A stretch of DNA of 64,000 bases from Enterovirga rhinocerotis (GCF_004363955.1 NZ_SNZR01000011.1:1178001-1242000), one strand, 5' to 3'; numbered from the stretch's first letter, positions 15,726-25,236 are shown. Notes: generated by a model not told the origin, from the letters alone. Made by a program: numbers and translations.

Positions 15726-17246
15726 TCAGCTTCGCGTGGCGAAGCAGGCGAAGCCGCGGCTCTTGAGGGTGCGGCAGGCCTCCTGGGCCTTGTCCGCCTC
15801 GGCGAAGCCGGAGAAGCGAGCGCGGTAGAGCGTCGTCCCGCCGCGGCTGATCTTCTCGGTGAAGGGCGCAGCGCGGGCGAGGGCGCGGCCGCTGGCGGCC
15901 TTGGCATCGTCGAGCACGCTCTTCGCGCGGCCCTCGTCGCCCTCGGCGGCGAGCTGGATCACCCAGGGCGTGACCGCGATCGGACGCGTGACCGTCTCGG
16001 CCTGTTTCGCGGCGGGCGTCGCCTTCACCGGAGGCGTCGGGACGAGGGAAGCGGTGCGGACGGGCGCGGAGACCGGAGCGCGCGCGGCAGCCGCTTCGGC
16101 ATCCCCGGCCGACGGGGGCATGGGCACGGCCGGCGCGAAGGGGAGGCGGGCCTCGATCTTCTGGCCCGGCTGCAGGGGCTTCTGCGGCGGCAGGACAGCG
16201 ACCGGCGCTGCGGGCGGGCGGGGAGCTTCGACGGCGCGGGTCGGCAGGGAGCCCGTGGTCTCGACGTCACCGACCGAGGCGAGCTGCGTGCGGACGGCGA
16301 CCGGCGCATCGTCGTCGTCGTCATCCTGCTGGAGGCTGGCGAAGACGGAGGACCGCCCGCTCGTCGCGGCGCGCGCCATGTTGGTGCGGATGAGGCCGGC
16401 CATGATGTTGTCGCGGCTGGCACCGGACCGTCCGCCCAGGACGATGGCGACGACGTGGCGTCCATCCTGCCGGGCCGAGGTCATCAGGTTGAAGCCGGAC
16501 GCGTTCGTGAAGCCGGTCTTGATGCCGTCGACGCCCTCGACGCGCCCGAGAAGGCGGTTGTGGTTGCCGATGCGCTGGCCGGCATATTCGAAGACGCGGG
16601 TCTGGAAGTAGCGGTAGTAGCGCGGGAACTTCTCCTGCACCGCCCGGGCGAGGATGGTGAGGTCGCGCGCCGTCGTGACCTGATCGGGGTTCGGAAGGCC
16701 CGAGGCATTCCGGAAGACGGTCCGCGTCATGCCGAGGGAGCGAGCCTTGCGCGTCATGCGGGCCGCGAAGGCCTCTTCGGAGCCCGCAAGGTTCTCGCCG
16801 ATGGCGCAGGCGATGTCGTTGGCCGATCGCGTGATCAGCGCCTTGATGGCGTCTTCCACCGCGATGGTGCTGCCGGGCCGCAGGCCGAGCTTGGACGGCG
16901 CCATCGACGCGGCGCGGCGCGAGATCTTGAGCTCGGAATCGAGCTTCAGCCTGCCGCGCTGCAGCTGCTCGAACAGGAGATAGAGCGTCATCACCTTCGT
17001 GACGGACGCGGGATGACGGAGCGCGTTCTCGTTCACCGCGTGCAGCGTGCGACCCGTATTCGCGTCCACGACCATCGCCGCATAGGGCGGCGAATACGGA
17101 GCTGCCTTCGCGACCTTGGCGGGAGCCCGCCGCGGCTTGTTCCGACGGGCATCCGCCTCCGTCGTGCAGACCAGCGACGCTACCATCGCAACAAGGCCAG
17201 CCGTGACCGCAACACGGACCTTGCTTACGCCGACGCAACCCAACAT
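15726..17246 (-). CDS. D-alanyl-D-alanine carboxypeptidase (PBP5/6-like) with C-terminal SPOR domain
   Basis: 506 aa from the ATG at 17246. A hydrophobic N-terminal segment serves as signal peptide or anchor. The penicillin-binding catalytic triad of motifs is intact: SVTK (81-84), SAN (141-143) and KTG (243-245). After the peptidase domain come a run of six aspartates ('QQDDDDDDAPVAV'), a long Pro/Ala-rich linker, and a SPOR domain (about 430-506) ending 'CRTLKSRGFACFATRS', which binds denuded glycan at the division septum. The enzyme trims the fifth D-Ala of peptidoglycan stems in the periplasm. An ATG at 17318 would add 24 residues but has no better ribosome site. Confidence 0.92.
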   Translation of the reverse strand: MLGCVGVSKVRVAVTAGLVAMVASLVCTTEADARRNKPRRAPAKVAKAAPYSPPYAAMVVDANTGRTLHAVNENALRHPASVTKVMTLYLLFEQLQRGRLKLDSELKISRRAASMAPSKLGLRPGSTIAVEDAIKALITRSANDIACAIGENLAGSEEAFAARMTRKARSLGMTRTVFRNASGLPNPDQVTTARDLTILARAVQEKFPRYYRYFQTRVFEYAGQRIGNHNRLLGRVEGVDGIKTGFTNASGFNLMTSARQDGRHVVAIVLGGRSGASRDNIMAGLIRTNMARAATSGRSSVFASLQQDDDDDDAPVAVRTQLASVGDVETTGSLPTRAVEAPRPPAAPVAVLPPQKPLQPGQKIEARLPFAPAVPMPPSAGDAEAAAARAPVSAPVRTASLVPTPPVKATPAAKQAETVTRPIAVTPWVIQLAAEGDEGRAKSVLDDAKAASGRALARAAPFTEKISRGGTTLYRARFSGFAEADKAQEACRTLKSRGFACFATRS

Positions 17247-17376
17247 TCGTCCGACCCCGCCTCTCGGCCTCGAGGAACACCGGCCTGCTCGCAACCGCGA
17301 ACGCGGCCGGTTCGACACGTCGGATGACGCTACGGAGACGCCGTTACGGATGGGTTAAATGCGAGTCGAATTGTAA

Positions 17377-17391
17377 TTGTGCACTGCACAA
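17377..17391. promoter_or_regulatory. Perfect palindromic operator, PhaR-like TGC-rich site
   Basis: TTGTGCACTGCACAA is a 7-bp perfect inverted repeat around one central base, just upstream of the phasin promoter. TGC-rich operators of this kind are described for PhaR, the PHA-responsive repressor that controls phasin genes. A related copy lies inside the promoter (17410-17423). Confidence 0.55.
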
Positions 17392-17398
17392 TGATATC

Positions 17399-17427
17399 TT
17401 GACGTTTGATTGTGCGCTGCATATAGT
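17399..17427 (+). promoter_or_regulatory. Strong sigma-70 promoter of the phasin gene
   Basis: TTGACG (17399-17404), a 17-bp spacer and TATAGT (17422-17427) form one of the best consensus promoters in the window. It sits in a locally AT-rich stretch and gives a leader of about 75 nt before the phasin ATG. Confidence 0.7.
17410..17423. promoter_or_regulatory. Second TGC-rich operator copy within the phasin promoter spacer
   Basis: TTGTGCGCTGCATA matches the upstream palindrome TTGTGCACTGCACA at 12 of 14 positions. It occupies the -35/-10 spacer, where a bound repressor would block RNA polymerase. It probably binds the same regulator as the 17377 site (inference: PhaR). Confidence 0.45.
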
Positions 17428-17508
17428 CCGGGAGTTGGCCCGTCTGCGAAGCGGCGGGCGCGACCCAACTCTAGACAGGGACGGGAGCTCACTGCCCCGC
17501 AGACGACG

Positions 17509-17841
17509 ATGGTCAATCTCGATTCGTTCACGAAGCTCAGCCGCGAGGGCGCCGATGCGGCCCTGAAGTCGTTCACCGCATTGTCCACCGGCGCACAGGC
17601 CGTCACGAGCGAGAGCGTCGACTACGTGAAGCGCTCCTTCGAAGCGGGCCAGAAGGCCTCCGAGCAGCTCCTGGGCGCCAAGACGCTCGACGTCGCGATG
17701 CAGATCCAGGGCGATTATCTCCGTTCGAGCTACGAGGGCCTCGTCGCCCAGACGGCCAAGATGGGCCAGCTCGCGGTGTCGGTCGCCAAGGACGCGGCCG
17801 CCCCCCTCGAGACGCTGATGGCGAAGCCGACCGTCTCCTGA
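17509..17841 (+). CDS. Phasin family protein
   Basis: 110 aa, almost entirely amphipathic helix without Cys or Trp, starting 'MVNLDSFTKLSREGADAALK'. The pattern 'YVKRSFEAGQKASEQLLGAK' and 'YLRSSYEGLVAQTAKMGQL' is typical of the Phasin_2 family. These proteins coat PHA granules and limit their size. The gene has its own strong promoter, two TGC-rich operators and a terminator, so it is monocistronic and probably induced when granules titrate the repressor. A second PHA-related gene is at 58086. Confidence 0.85.
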   Translation: MVNLDSFTKLSREGADAALKSFTALSTGAQAVTSESVDYVKRSFEAGQKASEQLLGAKTLDVAMQIQGDYLRSSYEGLVAQTAKMGQLAVSVAKDAAAPLETLMAKPTVS

Positions 17842-17864
17842 CGTCCGGCTCCGAACCGGTTGCG

Positions 17865-17893
17865 ACGCCCGGCCTCGTGCCGGGCGTTTTCGT
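17865..17893 (+). terminator. Rho-independent terminator of the phasin gene
   Basis: ACGCCCGGC (17865-17873), a 5-nt loop, and GCCGGGCGT (17879-17887) form a perfect 9-bp GC-rich stem followed by TTTTCGTTTT. It lies 24 bp past the phasin stop. Confidence 0.85.
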
Positions 17894-18091
17894 TTTGAGA
17901 TACCCTCCTGGCGGCGCGATGCGCGACGCTTCGTGCCATCGCCGAGCCGCTTCAATTGTTCGAGACTGGCGCCGCATGACGGGAGCCATGACGAGAGCCC
18001 CTGGCGAAGGGCGGTCCCGGCCTTTAGATGAGATGGCGGATTCGGCGGGCCATGCGCGGCGCCGATCGTATGGTGAGGAGGTGGGCGCGGA

Positions 18092-18457
18092 ATGGTCGGG
18101 ACGGTCGATCATCTGAAGGTGCGGTCCGCCGCCGGCGTCCCCGGGGGCGGCGACGACGGGCGCTCCGGCACGGCCATCATCGCCAAGCCGAAAACCAAGA
18201 CCAAACGGCCCAATCTTTACCGCGTCCTGCTGCTGAACGACGATTACACCCCGATGGAATTCGTGGTGCTCGTGCTCGAGCGCTTCTTCAACAAGAGTCG
18301 GGACGACGCGACGCGGATCATGCTCCACGTCCATCAGAACGGTGTCGGCGAATGCGGCATCTTCACCTACGAGGTCGCCGAGACCAAGGTGACGCAGGTG
18401 ATGGATTTCGCCCGGAAGCACCAGCACCCGCTCCAGTGCGTCATGGAAAAGAAGTGA
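18092..18457 (+). CDS. clpS: ATP-dependent Clp protease adaptor ClpS
   Basis: 121 aa. The body matches ClpS throughout: '[17 protein letters not shown]' holds the N-degron pocket residues Asn49, Asp50 and the TPM turn (53-55), with the Met gatekeeper, and His81 in 'LHVHQNG' is the equivalent of E. coli His66. It delivers substrates with bulky hydrophobic N-terminal residues to ClpA for degradation by ClpAP. GAGGAGG lies ~8 nt before the ATG. Its stop overlaps the GTG of the next gene (GTGA), which encodes a ClpA-N/ClpS-like fusion, and clpA follows. Confidence 0.97.
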   Translation: MVGTVDHLKVRSAAGVPGGGDDGRSGTAIIAKPKTKTKRPNLYRVLLLNDDYTPMEFVVLVLERFFNKSRDDATRIMLHVHQNGVGECGIFTYEVAETKVTQVMDFARKHQHPLQCVMEKK

Positions 18458-19254
18458 CGGCCTCGGCGGCCGGGCGCTCTTCGCCGGAGACGCCCTGGCC
18501 GGAGGGGCTGGCGAGGCTTGCCGACTACGCCTGGTGCCGCTGCGCGAGCCCCATCGATCTCCTGGCGATGCTGCTGGACGACGACGATGTCGGGCCGGCC
18601 CTCGAGAGGAGTGGCGTTTCGGCCGACGCCATGAGGCGGGCGGTCAGCGTGCGTCGCGCCGCGAAACGATCGCTCGCGGCGAGGTGCTCCGATTTCATCG
18701 GAGGTCTGCGGCGACGGGCGGACGAGCCGAGTCCCGAGGAGAGGGTGGTCGAGCGCGTGCTGCAGCGGGCGATCCTGCGCGCCGGCTCGTCGGACGGGCA
18801 GCCGGTCCGGGCGCTGGACCTCCTGGTCGCGATCTACGACGAGCCCGAAGGCGATGCAGGGGCCATCCTGCGCGATGCCGGCCTCGAGCGATACGACCTC
18901 CTCAACGCCATCTGCCACGGCCTCGCAAAAGGCGAGGCCGATGCCCATTTGACAGATGCACACGGCGTGGGGGACGCTCGTATCCTTCTTCACAACGACA
19001 AGTTCACGCCGATGGAGTGTGTCGTCTCAGCCTTGAAGACCCTCTTTGGGAAAGACGACGAAGGCGCCGTCCGGATCATGCTGGCGGCGCATCATGATGG
19101 CGCCGCGGTGGTCGGCGCCTTCGACGTCGAGACGGCACGGAAATTGGTCGCCGACGTGACCCAATTCGGCCGAAGTCATCAGGTTGCCTTGCGATGCACG
19201 ATCGACAGGGCCGAATCAATTCAGCGAGGGCCTCATGCCGAGCTTCTCACGTAG
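18454..19254 (+). CDS. ClpA-N-domain-like / ClpS-like fusion protein between clpS and clpA
   Basis: 266 aa from a GTG overlapping the clpS stop (GTGA). Residues ~15-158 align by eye with the Clp N-domain of the ClpA encoded next: '[21 protein letters not shown]' parallels '[20 protein letters not shown]', and '[15 protein letters not shown]' parallels '[15 protein letters not shown]'. Residues ~173-253 are a ClpS-like domain: '[20 protein letters not shown]' parallels ClpS '[20 protein letters not shown]', keeping Asn181, Asp182, Thr185-Pro-Met187 and His213, while the following Asp is Lys183. No AAA+ module is present. Because ClpS docks on the ClpA N-domain, the fusion could self-associate, bridge ClpS and ClpA, or compete as a decoy. 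The 3' end overlaps clpA by 20 bp. I do not know a characterised protein of this architecture. Confidence 0.88.
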   Translation: MTASAAGRSSPETPWPEGLARLADYAWCRCASPIDLLAMLLDDDDVGPALERSGVSADAMRRAVSVRRAAKRSLAARCSDFIGGLRRRADEPSPEERVVERVLQRAILRAGSSDGQPVRALDLLVAIYDEPEGDAGAILRDAGLERYDLLNAICHGLAKGEADAHLTDAHGVGDARILLHNDKFTPMECVVSALKTLFGKDDEGAVRIMLAAHHDGAAVVGAFDVETARKLVADVTQFGRSHQVALRCTIDRAESIQRGPHAELLT

Positions 19255-21691
19255 CCTGGAACAAGCCCTGCACAGGGCTCTCGCGCTCGCCGGCGAGCGG
19301 CGTCACGAATACGCGACCCTCGAACATTTGCTGCTCGCCCTCGTCGACGACCAGGACGCGGCCGCCGTGATGCGCGCCTGCAACGTCGATATCGACGCCC
19401 TGCGGCGCAACCTCGTCGAATATGTCGATACCGAACTCGCCAATCTCGTCACCGACGGCCGGCAGGATTCGAAGCCGACCGCCGGGTTCCAGCGCGTCAT
19501 CCAGCGCGCCGTGATCCATGTTCAGTCGTCCGGACGCGAGGAGGTCACGGGCGCGAACGTGCTCGTCGCGATCTTCGCCGAGCGCGAAAGCCACGCGGCC
19601 TATTTCCTGCAAGAGCAGGAAATGACCCGCTACGACGCCGTGAACTACATCAGCCACGGCATCGCCAAGCGGCCGGGTCTCGCCGAGGCGAGGCCTCCCC
19701 GTGGAGCCGAAGAGGAATCGACCGAACGCCCGACGGGCACGGACGAGGAGACCCGGCAGAAGAAGAAGGGCGATGCGCTGGACGCCTATTGCGTCAACCT
19801 CAACAAGAAGGCGAAGGACGGCAAGATCGATCCGCTGATCGGCCGCGAGGCCGAGGTGATGCGCACGATCCAGGTCCTCTGCCGCCGGCAGAAGAACAAC
19901 CCGCTGCTCGTGGGCGACCCGGGCGTCGGCAAGACGGCGATCGCCGAGGGCCTCGCCCGCAAGATCGTGCGCGGCGAGGTGCCGGAGGTGCTGGAGAAGG
20001 CCACCGTCTTCTCGCTCGACATGGGCACTCTGCTCGCCGGCACGCGCTATCGCGGCGATTTCGAGGAGCGCCTCAAGCAGGTCATCAAGGAGATCGAGGC
20101 GCATCCGAACGCCATCATGTTCATCGACGAGATCCACACCGTCATCGGGGCGGGTGCGACCTCGGGCGGCGCCATGGATGCCTCGAACCTGCTCAAGCCC
20201 GCCCTCTCGTCGGGCTCGCTCCGCTGCATCGGCTCGACCACCTACAAGGAGTACCGCCAGTACTTCGAGAAGGACCGCGCCCTCGTGCGCCGGTTCCAGA
20301 AGATCGACGTGAACGAGCCGTCGATCCCGGACACGATCGAGATCGTGAAGGGCCTCAAGCCCTATTACGAGGAGTTCCACAAGCTCCGCTTCACGGGTGA
20401 CGCGATCAAGGCGGCGGTCGAACTCTCGGCCCGCTACATCAACGACCGCAAGCTGCCCGACAAGGCGATCGACGTCATCGACGAGACCGGCGCCTCGCAG
20501 ATGCTCATCCCCGAGCATCGGCGGAAGAAGACGATCGGCATCAAGGAGATCGAGGCGACCATCGCGACGATGGCCCGGATCCCGCCGAAGACCGTGTCGA
20601 AGGACGACGCGGAGGTGCTGGCCCATCTCGAGACGACGCTGAAGCGGGTCGTGTACGGGCAGGACACGGCGATCACGGCGCTGACGGCGGCGATCAAGCT
20701 CGCTCGTGCCGGCCTGCGCGACGCGGAGAAGCCGATCGGCTCCTATCTCTTCGCCGGCCCCACGGGCGTCGGCAAGACGGAGGTCGCCAAGCAGCTCGCC
20801 ACCTCGCTCGGCGTCGAGATGCTGCGCTTCGACATGTCGGAATACATGGAGCGCCACACGGTCTCGCGCCTGATCGGTGCGCCTCCCGGCTATGTCGGGT
20901 TCGACCAGGGCGGCCTGCTCACGGACGGCGTCGACCAGCATCCGCATTGCGTGCTGCTGCTGGACGAGGTCGAGAAGGCCCATCCCGACCTGTTCAACAT
21001 CCTCCTGCAGGTGATGGACCACGGCAAGCTGACCGACCACAACGGCAAGCAGATCGATTTCCGCAACGTCATCATCATCATGACGACGAATGCGGGAGCG
21101 TCGGACCTCGCGCGGGCCGCCTTCGGGTTCACCTCCAGCAAGCGCGAGGGCGACGATATCGAGGCGATCAACAAGCTGTTCGCGCCCGAATTCCGCAACC
21201 GGCTCGATGCGATCATCTCCTTCGGCCGGCTGCCGAAGGAGGTCGTCGCCAAGGTGGTCGACAAGTTCGTGCTCCAGCTCGAGGCGCAGCTCGCCGACCG
21301 GAACGTGGTCATCGAGCTCTCCGACGAAGCGCGCGACTGGCTCTGCGAGAACGGCTACGACGAGGCGATGGGCGCTCGGCCGATGGCCCGGCTGATCCAG
21401 TCGACCATCAAGACCCCGCTCGCCGACGACGTGCTGTTCGGCCGGCTCAAGGGCGGCGGCGCCGTCCAGGTCGTCGTGGCCCGGGACGAGACCGGCAAGC
21501 TGGGCCTCGCCTTCGAGTATCCCGAAGGACCCGTGACGCCGCGGCCCGAAAAGGTGGTCGCCAGCGCCAAGGACCAGAAGCGCCGGCCGCGCGGCGCCGC
21601 CAAGCGACCGGCCGGGCCGAAGGATTCCGGTAGCGGCCGAGGCAAGGGCGGGGTAGGGACCTCGCCGAAAGGTCCCCTGGTGCGTGTCTGA
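19235..21691 (+). CDS. clpA: ATP-dependent Clp protease ATP-binding subunit ClpA
   Basis: 818 aa. Clp N-domain (1-145), a charged linker (~150-180), D1 with Walker A GDPGVGKT (227-234) and D2 with GPTGVGKT (508-515). The D2 pore loop 'GYVGFDQGG' and the hydrophobic-Gly-hydrophobic ClpP-docking loop (FGF, 630-632, at the place of E. coli IGL) are present. The C-terminus extends ~50 residues past the usual end with a basic Lys/Arg/Gly-rich tail. It unfolds substrates for ClpP. The ATG at 19235 has GAGGG just upstream and lies inside the fusion gene's last codons. Confidence 0.96.
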   Translation: MPSFSRSLEQALHRALALAGERRHEYATLEHLLLALVDDQDAAAVMRACNVDIDALRRNLVEYVDTELANLVTDGRQDSKPTAGFQRVIQRAVIHVQSSGREEVTGANVLVAIFAERESHAAYFLQEQEMTRYDAVNYISHGIAKRPGLAEARPPRGAEEESTERPTGTDEETRQKKKGDALDAYCVNLNKKAKDGKIDPLIGREAEVMRTIQVLCRRQKNNPLLVGDPGVGKTAIAEGLARKIVRGEVPEVLEKATVFSLDMGTLLAGTRYRGDFEERLKQVIKEIEAHPNAIMFIDEIHTVIGAGATSGGAMDASNLLKPALSSGSLRCIGSTTYKEYRQYFEKDRALVRRFQKIDVNEPSIPDTIEIVKGLKPYYEEFHKLRFTGDAIKAAVELSARYINDRKLPDKAIDVIDETGASQMLIPEHRRKKTIGIKEIEATIATMARIPPKTVSKDDAEVLAHLETTLKRVVYGQDTAITALTAAIKLARAGLRDAEKPIGSYLFAGPTGVGKTEVAKQLATSLGVEMLRFDMSEYMERHTVSRLIGAPPGYVGFDQGGLLTDGVDQHPHCVLLLDEVEKAHPDLFNILLQVMDHGKLTDHNGKQIDFRNVIIIMTTNAGASDLARAAFGFTSSKREGDDIEAINKLFAPEFRNRLDAIISFGRLPKEVVAKVVDKFVLQLEAQLADRNVVIELSDEARDWLCENGYDEAMGARPMARLIQSTIKTPLADDVLFGRLKGGGAVQVVVARDETGKLGLAFEYPEGPVTPRPEKVVASAKDQKRRPRGAAKRPAGPKDSGSGRGKGGVGTSPKGPLVRV

Positions 21692-21987
21692 TGAGTGATT
21701 TGCATGCTGGCCCGCTGAGCCAAGCCTCTCCGGAGGACGAGCATCATGCCGGGCCGCTTGCGCCGGCGGCGAAGCCTTCGCCGGCCCGCTACAAGAAATC
21801 CTGGCGCGAAAAGCGCTGGGAGCGGCGCCGTCGTCGACGCTTCGTCGAGGAGGTCCTCGGTTGGGTGCTCGTGCCGGTGATCCTCATTGCCTGCTACTGG
21901 GCGGCCAAGGCCAGCCTCAATGCGATGGGGACGAACTTCACGTCCCTGGTCGAGGGCATCAAGCTGGCGATGTCCGGCAAGATCTGA
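21691..21987 (+). CDS. Hypothetical small single-span membrane protein downstream of clpA
   Basis: 98 aa. The N-terminal half is polar, then comes a dense basic patch ('[17 protein letters not shown]') and one transmembrane segment 'VLGWVLVPVILIACYWAAKA' (about 56-75), giving an N-in orientation by the positive-inside rule. The ATG shares a base with the clpA stop (TGATG), so it is translationally coupled to clpA. I do not recognise a family. The context suggests a link to the Clp system, or merely shared transcription. Confidence 0.7.
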   Translation: MSDLHAGPLSQASPEDEHHAGPLAPAAKPSPARYKKSWREKRWERRRRRRFVEEVLGWVLVPVILIACYWAAKASLNAMGTNFTSLVEGIKLAMSGKI

Positions 21988-22285
21988 CGCGGCGGCCTGA
22001 CGCCGCCCTGATCGGCGCGCGCAACGCGCGGTTCGTCCCGACCTGCCTCTAGGCCTCGCGCGCGATGTCGGCGCTGGCCGGCGCGTCCGTCGAGACGGCG
22101 CTTCGCATCCTTGATGTCGGTGCAGACGATGCCCGCGAAGCGGGCGGCGTCTGCACGCGCTCACCGGCCGTCCCGGGCGGAAGACCTCAGAACCGGCGAC
22201 GTCGCATCCTATCCCGCCCCATCTCCGGATTCGCGGCGGGCGGCCCGCCGCGAATCCTTCGCATCAAGCAGCGTGCGATCCGGCC
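21988..22285. other. Noncoding gap between convergent genes
   Basis: A 298-bp gap with no supported gene on either strand and no tRNA. It contains a branched hairpin near 22122-22154 (GCAGACG ... CGTCTGC enclosing GCCCGC GAA GCGGGC) and the long palindrome at 22227-22257. Short open frames here lack family features and ribosome sites. Confidence 0.6.
22227..22257. terminator. Long perfect hairpin between convergent genes, probable bidirectional terminator
   Basis: GGATTCGCGGCGGGC is followed after one base by its exact reverse complement, giving a 15-bp palindrome (about 13 paired bases with a 5-nt loop). It lies between the small membrane-protein gene (+) and ppiD (-). No long T-tract follows on either strand, so efficiency is uncertain. 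Confidence 0.5.
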
Positions 22286-24190
22286 TCAGCCCTCGCCGCC
22301 GATCGCCCGGCGGATGTTCTGGCGGTAGACCTGCACGCCGATCCGCCTTTCGACGTCGGAGAGATACTCGGCCAGGATGTCGTCCGTCATCAGCGTGCGG
22401 AGCTGGCGCTCGGCGCCGGCGGCCTCCTGCGTCGTGGTCACGAAGGGCGGCACCGACGCGCCCGTCACCTTGAACAGGACCCGGTTCTCGTCGTCGGGCG
22501 CGGCGCTGCCGGCTTTGCCGACAGGCGTCGCGAAGATGCGCGTGACGACGGGGGCCGGGAGGTCGTCCTTCGCCTGCCCGCGGGCGAGGTCGGTGACGGT
22601 CTGCCACTTGAGGCCGAGGGATTCGGCCACGGCTTCCACGGTCTCGCCCTTGTCGATGCGCTCCACCAGTGCCGTCGCCTTCTCGGAGAGGAGCCGGGCG
22701 ATTTCCGCCTTGCGCCATTCCGCGACCACCTGATCGCGGATCTCGTCGAGCGGCCGGTCGCGCGCCGGCTCGATCTTGGTGACCTCATACCAGATGTAGC
22801 CGCCATCGAGCGTGTTGACGGCCTCGTTGTCGGAGCCCGGCTCCGTGCGGAAGAGCCCCTGCAGGAGGGCGGGCTGGCCCGCGAGGGCGGCCACCGGCTG
22901 GCCGTCCTTGCCCCGGCCGTTGCGGTCGAAGGCGGGGATCTCGACGAGCGGAAGCTTCTTGTCCCGCGCGATCTCGGCCATCGGCTTCGCGCCGGCGCGC
23001 TGGTCCTCGATCGTGTCGTGGAGGGCCTGGAGCTCGTCTCGCGCGCGCTCCAGCGCGATATCCTTCTTCACCTCGCCGACGACCTCCTCGAACGGCTTCA
23101 TCGCCGCCGGTTCGATCTTGGCGACGCGCACGACGGCGGTGCCGAAGCGCCCCTCGATCGGATCGCTGATTCCGCCCTCCGGCAGCTCGAAAGCGGCCTT
23201 GGCCGTCGCCTCGTCCAGAACCTCGCCGCGCGTCAGGGTGCCGAGATCGAGCGTGGCGTCGTCGATGCCGAGCTCCTTGGCGATGGCCTCGAACGACGTT
23301 CCCGCCTTGATCTTGGCGACGGCCTCCGCGGCGGCCTCCTTCGTCGGGAAGAGGATCTGCTGGATCGCGCGGCGCTCCTGGCTGCCGAAGCGGCTGTCCT
23401 TGACCTTGGCGTAGTATTCGCGTGCCTCGGCATCGGTCACGGCGTCCGGCTTGGCGATGGTGGCCGGGGTCAGCGTCATGATGGCGCCGATGCGGTATTC
23501 CGGCGCGCGGAACGAGGCCTTGCGCTCCTCGTAGAAGGCCTGAAGCTTGTCGTCGGCCGGAGCGGGCAACTCGCCCGCCTGCGCGGCGCCCAGCCGGATG
23601 ATCTCCGCCGTGCGGCGCTCCGACTGATAGCGGTGGACGGCCTCACGCATGGAGAGCGGGATGCGCAGCGCGCCGCTCAGCGCCTCGGCGAGCTGCTGGC
23701 GCGCCATCACGAGCCGCTGCTCGCGGACATATTGCTGCTCGCTCATGCCGTTCTGGCGCAGCAGGTCGCTGAACTGGTTGCGGTCGAAGGCGCCGCTGGG
23801 TCCGCGGAAGGTCGGATCCTCCTGGATGGCCTTGATCACGAGCTCGTCGGACACCGTGATGCCGTGGCGCCTCGTCTCGTGATCGAAGGCGGCCTCGGAC
23901 ACCAGGCGCGCGAGGACCCTCTCCTCGAGCCCGAGCGCCCGCGCCTGGTCCGGCGTCACCGAACGGCCGGAGCGCCGGATGAGCGCCTGGTATTCCGTCT
24001 GGTAGGCGTTCCGGTAGGCTTCGCCCGTGATGTCGACGCCGCCGACGGTCGCGACCTGCGTTCGCACGTTGCCGCGGAACACGTCGCCGATGCCCCAGAT
24101 GGCGAAGCTGACGATCAGAAGGGCGAACAGAACGGCGACGAGCACGCGGCCGACCCAGCTCTTCCCGATCCGGTTGATCCCCTGAAGCAT
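22286..24190 (-). CDS. ppiD: Peptidyl-prolyl cis-trans isomerase, PpiD-like (SurA_N + parvulin)
   Basis: 634 aa. A single N-terminal anchor 'VLVAVLFALLIVSFAIWGIGDVFRG' (about 16-40) is the hallmark of PpiD. A SurA_N-like helical domain follows ('ITGEAYRNAYQTEYQALIRR'), and the centre contains a parvulin-type domain ('ERRAIQQILFPTKEAAAEAV', 'FGTAVVRVAKIEP'). A second PpiC-like segment follows towards the C-terminus. PpiD is an inner-membrane periplasmic chaperone that works with SecYEG on emerging outer-membrane proteins; secG lies in the same region. It is divergent from tpiA. Confidence 0.92.
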   Translation of the reverse strand: MLQGINRIGKSWVGRVLVAVLFALLIVSFAIWGIGDVFRGNVRTQVATVGGVDITGEAYRNAYQTEYQALIRRSGRSVTPDQARALGLEERVLARLVSEAAFDHETRRHGITVSDELVIKAIQEDPTFRGPSGAFDRNQFSDLLRQNGMSEQQYVREQRLVMARQQLAEALSGALRIPLSMREAVHRYQSERRTAEIIRLGAAQAGELPAPADDKLQAFYEERKASFRAPEYRIGAIMTLTPATIAKPDAVTDAEAREYYAKVKDSRFGSQERRAIQQILFPTKEAAAEAVAKIKAGTSFEAIAKELGIDDATLDLGTLTRGEVLDEATAKAAFELPEGGISDPIEGRFGTAVVRVAKIEPAAMKPFEEVVGEVKKDIALERARDELQALHDTIEDQRAGAKPMAEIARDKKLPLVEIPAFDRNGRGKDGQPVAALAGQPALLQGLFRTEPGSDNEAVNTLDGGYIWYEVTKIEPARDRPLDEIRDQVVAEWRKAEIARLLSEKATALVERIDKGETVEAVAESLGLKWQTVTDLARGQAKDDLPAPVVTRIFATPVGKAGSAAPDDENRVLFKVTGASVPPFVTTTQEAAGAERQLRTLMTDDILAEYLSDVERRIGVQVYRQNIRRAIGGEG

Positions 24191-24338
24191 CGATCCCTTC
24201 CGACGCCTGCCGGCGTCCCCTCACGTATCCTTCCGGCCGCCCTAGCGTAATGGCGCGCGCGGGGGAAGGCCGCAGGCTCGTGCGCGTTGCCGCGCCCCGC
24301 AGCCTCTGTTACGCCGCGCCGATTGCTGGAGGGACGAG

Positions 24339-25100
24339 ATGCCGGGTCGCACGCCGAAGCCTTTGGTCGCCGGAAACTGGAAGATGAACGGCTCGGCCGC
24401 CTCGCGTTCCCTGCTGGCGGAGATCGCGGCCGGCTACGGGCCGGACCTGCAAGCGAAGACCGACCTTCTCGTCTGTCCGCCCGCCGTGCTCGTGCCGATG
24501 GCCGTGGCGACGACGGCGGCGACGACCATCGCCGTCGGCGGCCAGGATTGCCATGCGAAGGTCTCCGGCGCGCATACGGGCGACATCGCGGCCGCGATGC
24601 TGGCCGAGGCCGGTGCGACCTTCGTCATCGTCGGCCATTCGGAGCGACGCACGGATCACGCCGAGACCGACGCCGTCGTGAAGGCGAAGGCCGAGGCCAC
24701 GCTCGCGGGGGGACTCACGGCGATCGTCTGCGTCGGCGAGACCAAAGACGAGCGCGAAGCGGGCAGGGCGCTCGCGGTCGTCGAGGCGCAAGTGCGCGGC
24801 TCGCTCCCGGCCGGGGCCTCCCCGGCGAATACGGTGATCGCCTACGAGCCCGTCTGGGCCATCGGGACGGGGCTCGTGCCGACCGTCGCCGATGTCGAGG
24901 CGATGCATGCCGACATCCGCCGCGTGCTCGGCGACCTCGTCGGGCAGGACGCGGCGGGCATGCGCATCCTCTATGGCGGCTCGGTCAAGCCCGGCAACGC
25001 CAGGGAACTGCTCGGCGTCGCGAATGTCGACGGCGCTCTCGTGGGCGGCGCGAGCCTCGTGGCGGCGGATTTCCTCGGCATCGCGGCGGCCTATTCCTGA
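24339..25100 (+). CDS. tpiA: Triose-phosphate isomerase
   Basis: 253 aa. It interconverts dihydroxyacetone phosphate and glyceraldehyde 3-phosphate. The catalytic residues are Lys15 in 'AGNWKMNG', His100 in 'VIVGHSERR' and Glu170 in '[12 protein letters not shown]'; the phosphate loop '[11 protein letters not shown]' is present. Length is normal. The order tpiA-secG-pyrG is common in Alphaproteobacteria. A strong hairpin lies 6 bp after the stop. Confidence 0.98.
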   Translation: MPGRTPKPLVAGNWKMNGSAASRSLLAEIAAGYGPDLQAKTDLLVCPPAVLVPMAVATTAATTIAVGGQDCHAKVSGAHTGDIAAAMLAEAGATFVIVGHSERRTDHAETDAVVKAKAEATLAGGLTAIVCVGETKDEREAGRALAVVEAQVRGSLPAGASPANTVIAYEPVWAIGTGLVPTVADVEAMHADIRRVLGDLVGQDAAGMRILYGGSVKPGNARELLGVANVDGALVGGASLVAADFLGIAAAYS

Positions 25101-25106
25101 TCTGCC

Positions 25107-25142
25107 GACGGGTGGTCCGGCAGCCGCGCCGGACCACCCGTC
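25107..25142 (+). terminator. Strong hairpin after tpiA
   Basis: GACGGGTGGTCCGGC (25107-25121), a 6-nt loop AGCCGC, and the exact complement (25128-25142) give a 15-bp stem. Only a short T-run follows (CCTTTC), so it may attenuate transcription or stabilise the tpiA mRNA as well as terminate. Confidence 0.6.
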
Positions 25143-25236
25143 CGACGTCGCCTTTCATTCGCCACCGATCGCGTGCTAGGGAGCGCGGCAACGCGCCGGC
25201 CGCACCTGTTCCCGTTGCCGCGCCTTTGAGCTTCTC

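Noticed and set aside
21988-22285. Possible small genes in the clpA-ppiD gap
   Set aside because: Short frames lack ribosome sites and family features; the stretch is better explained by hairpins.
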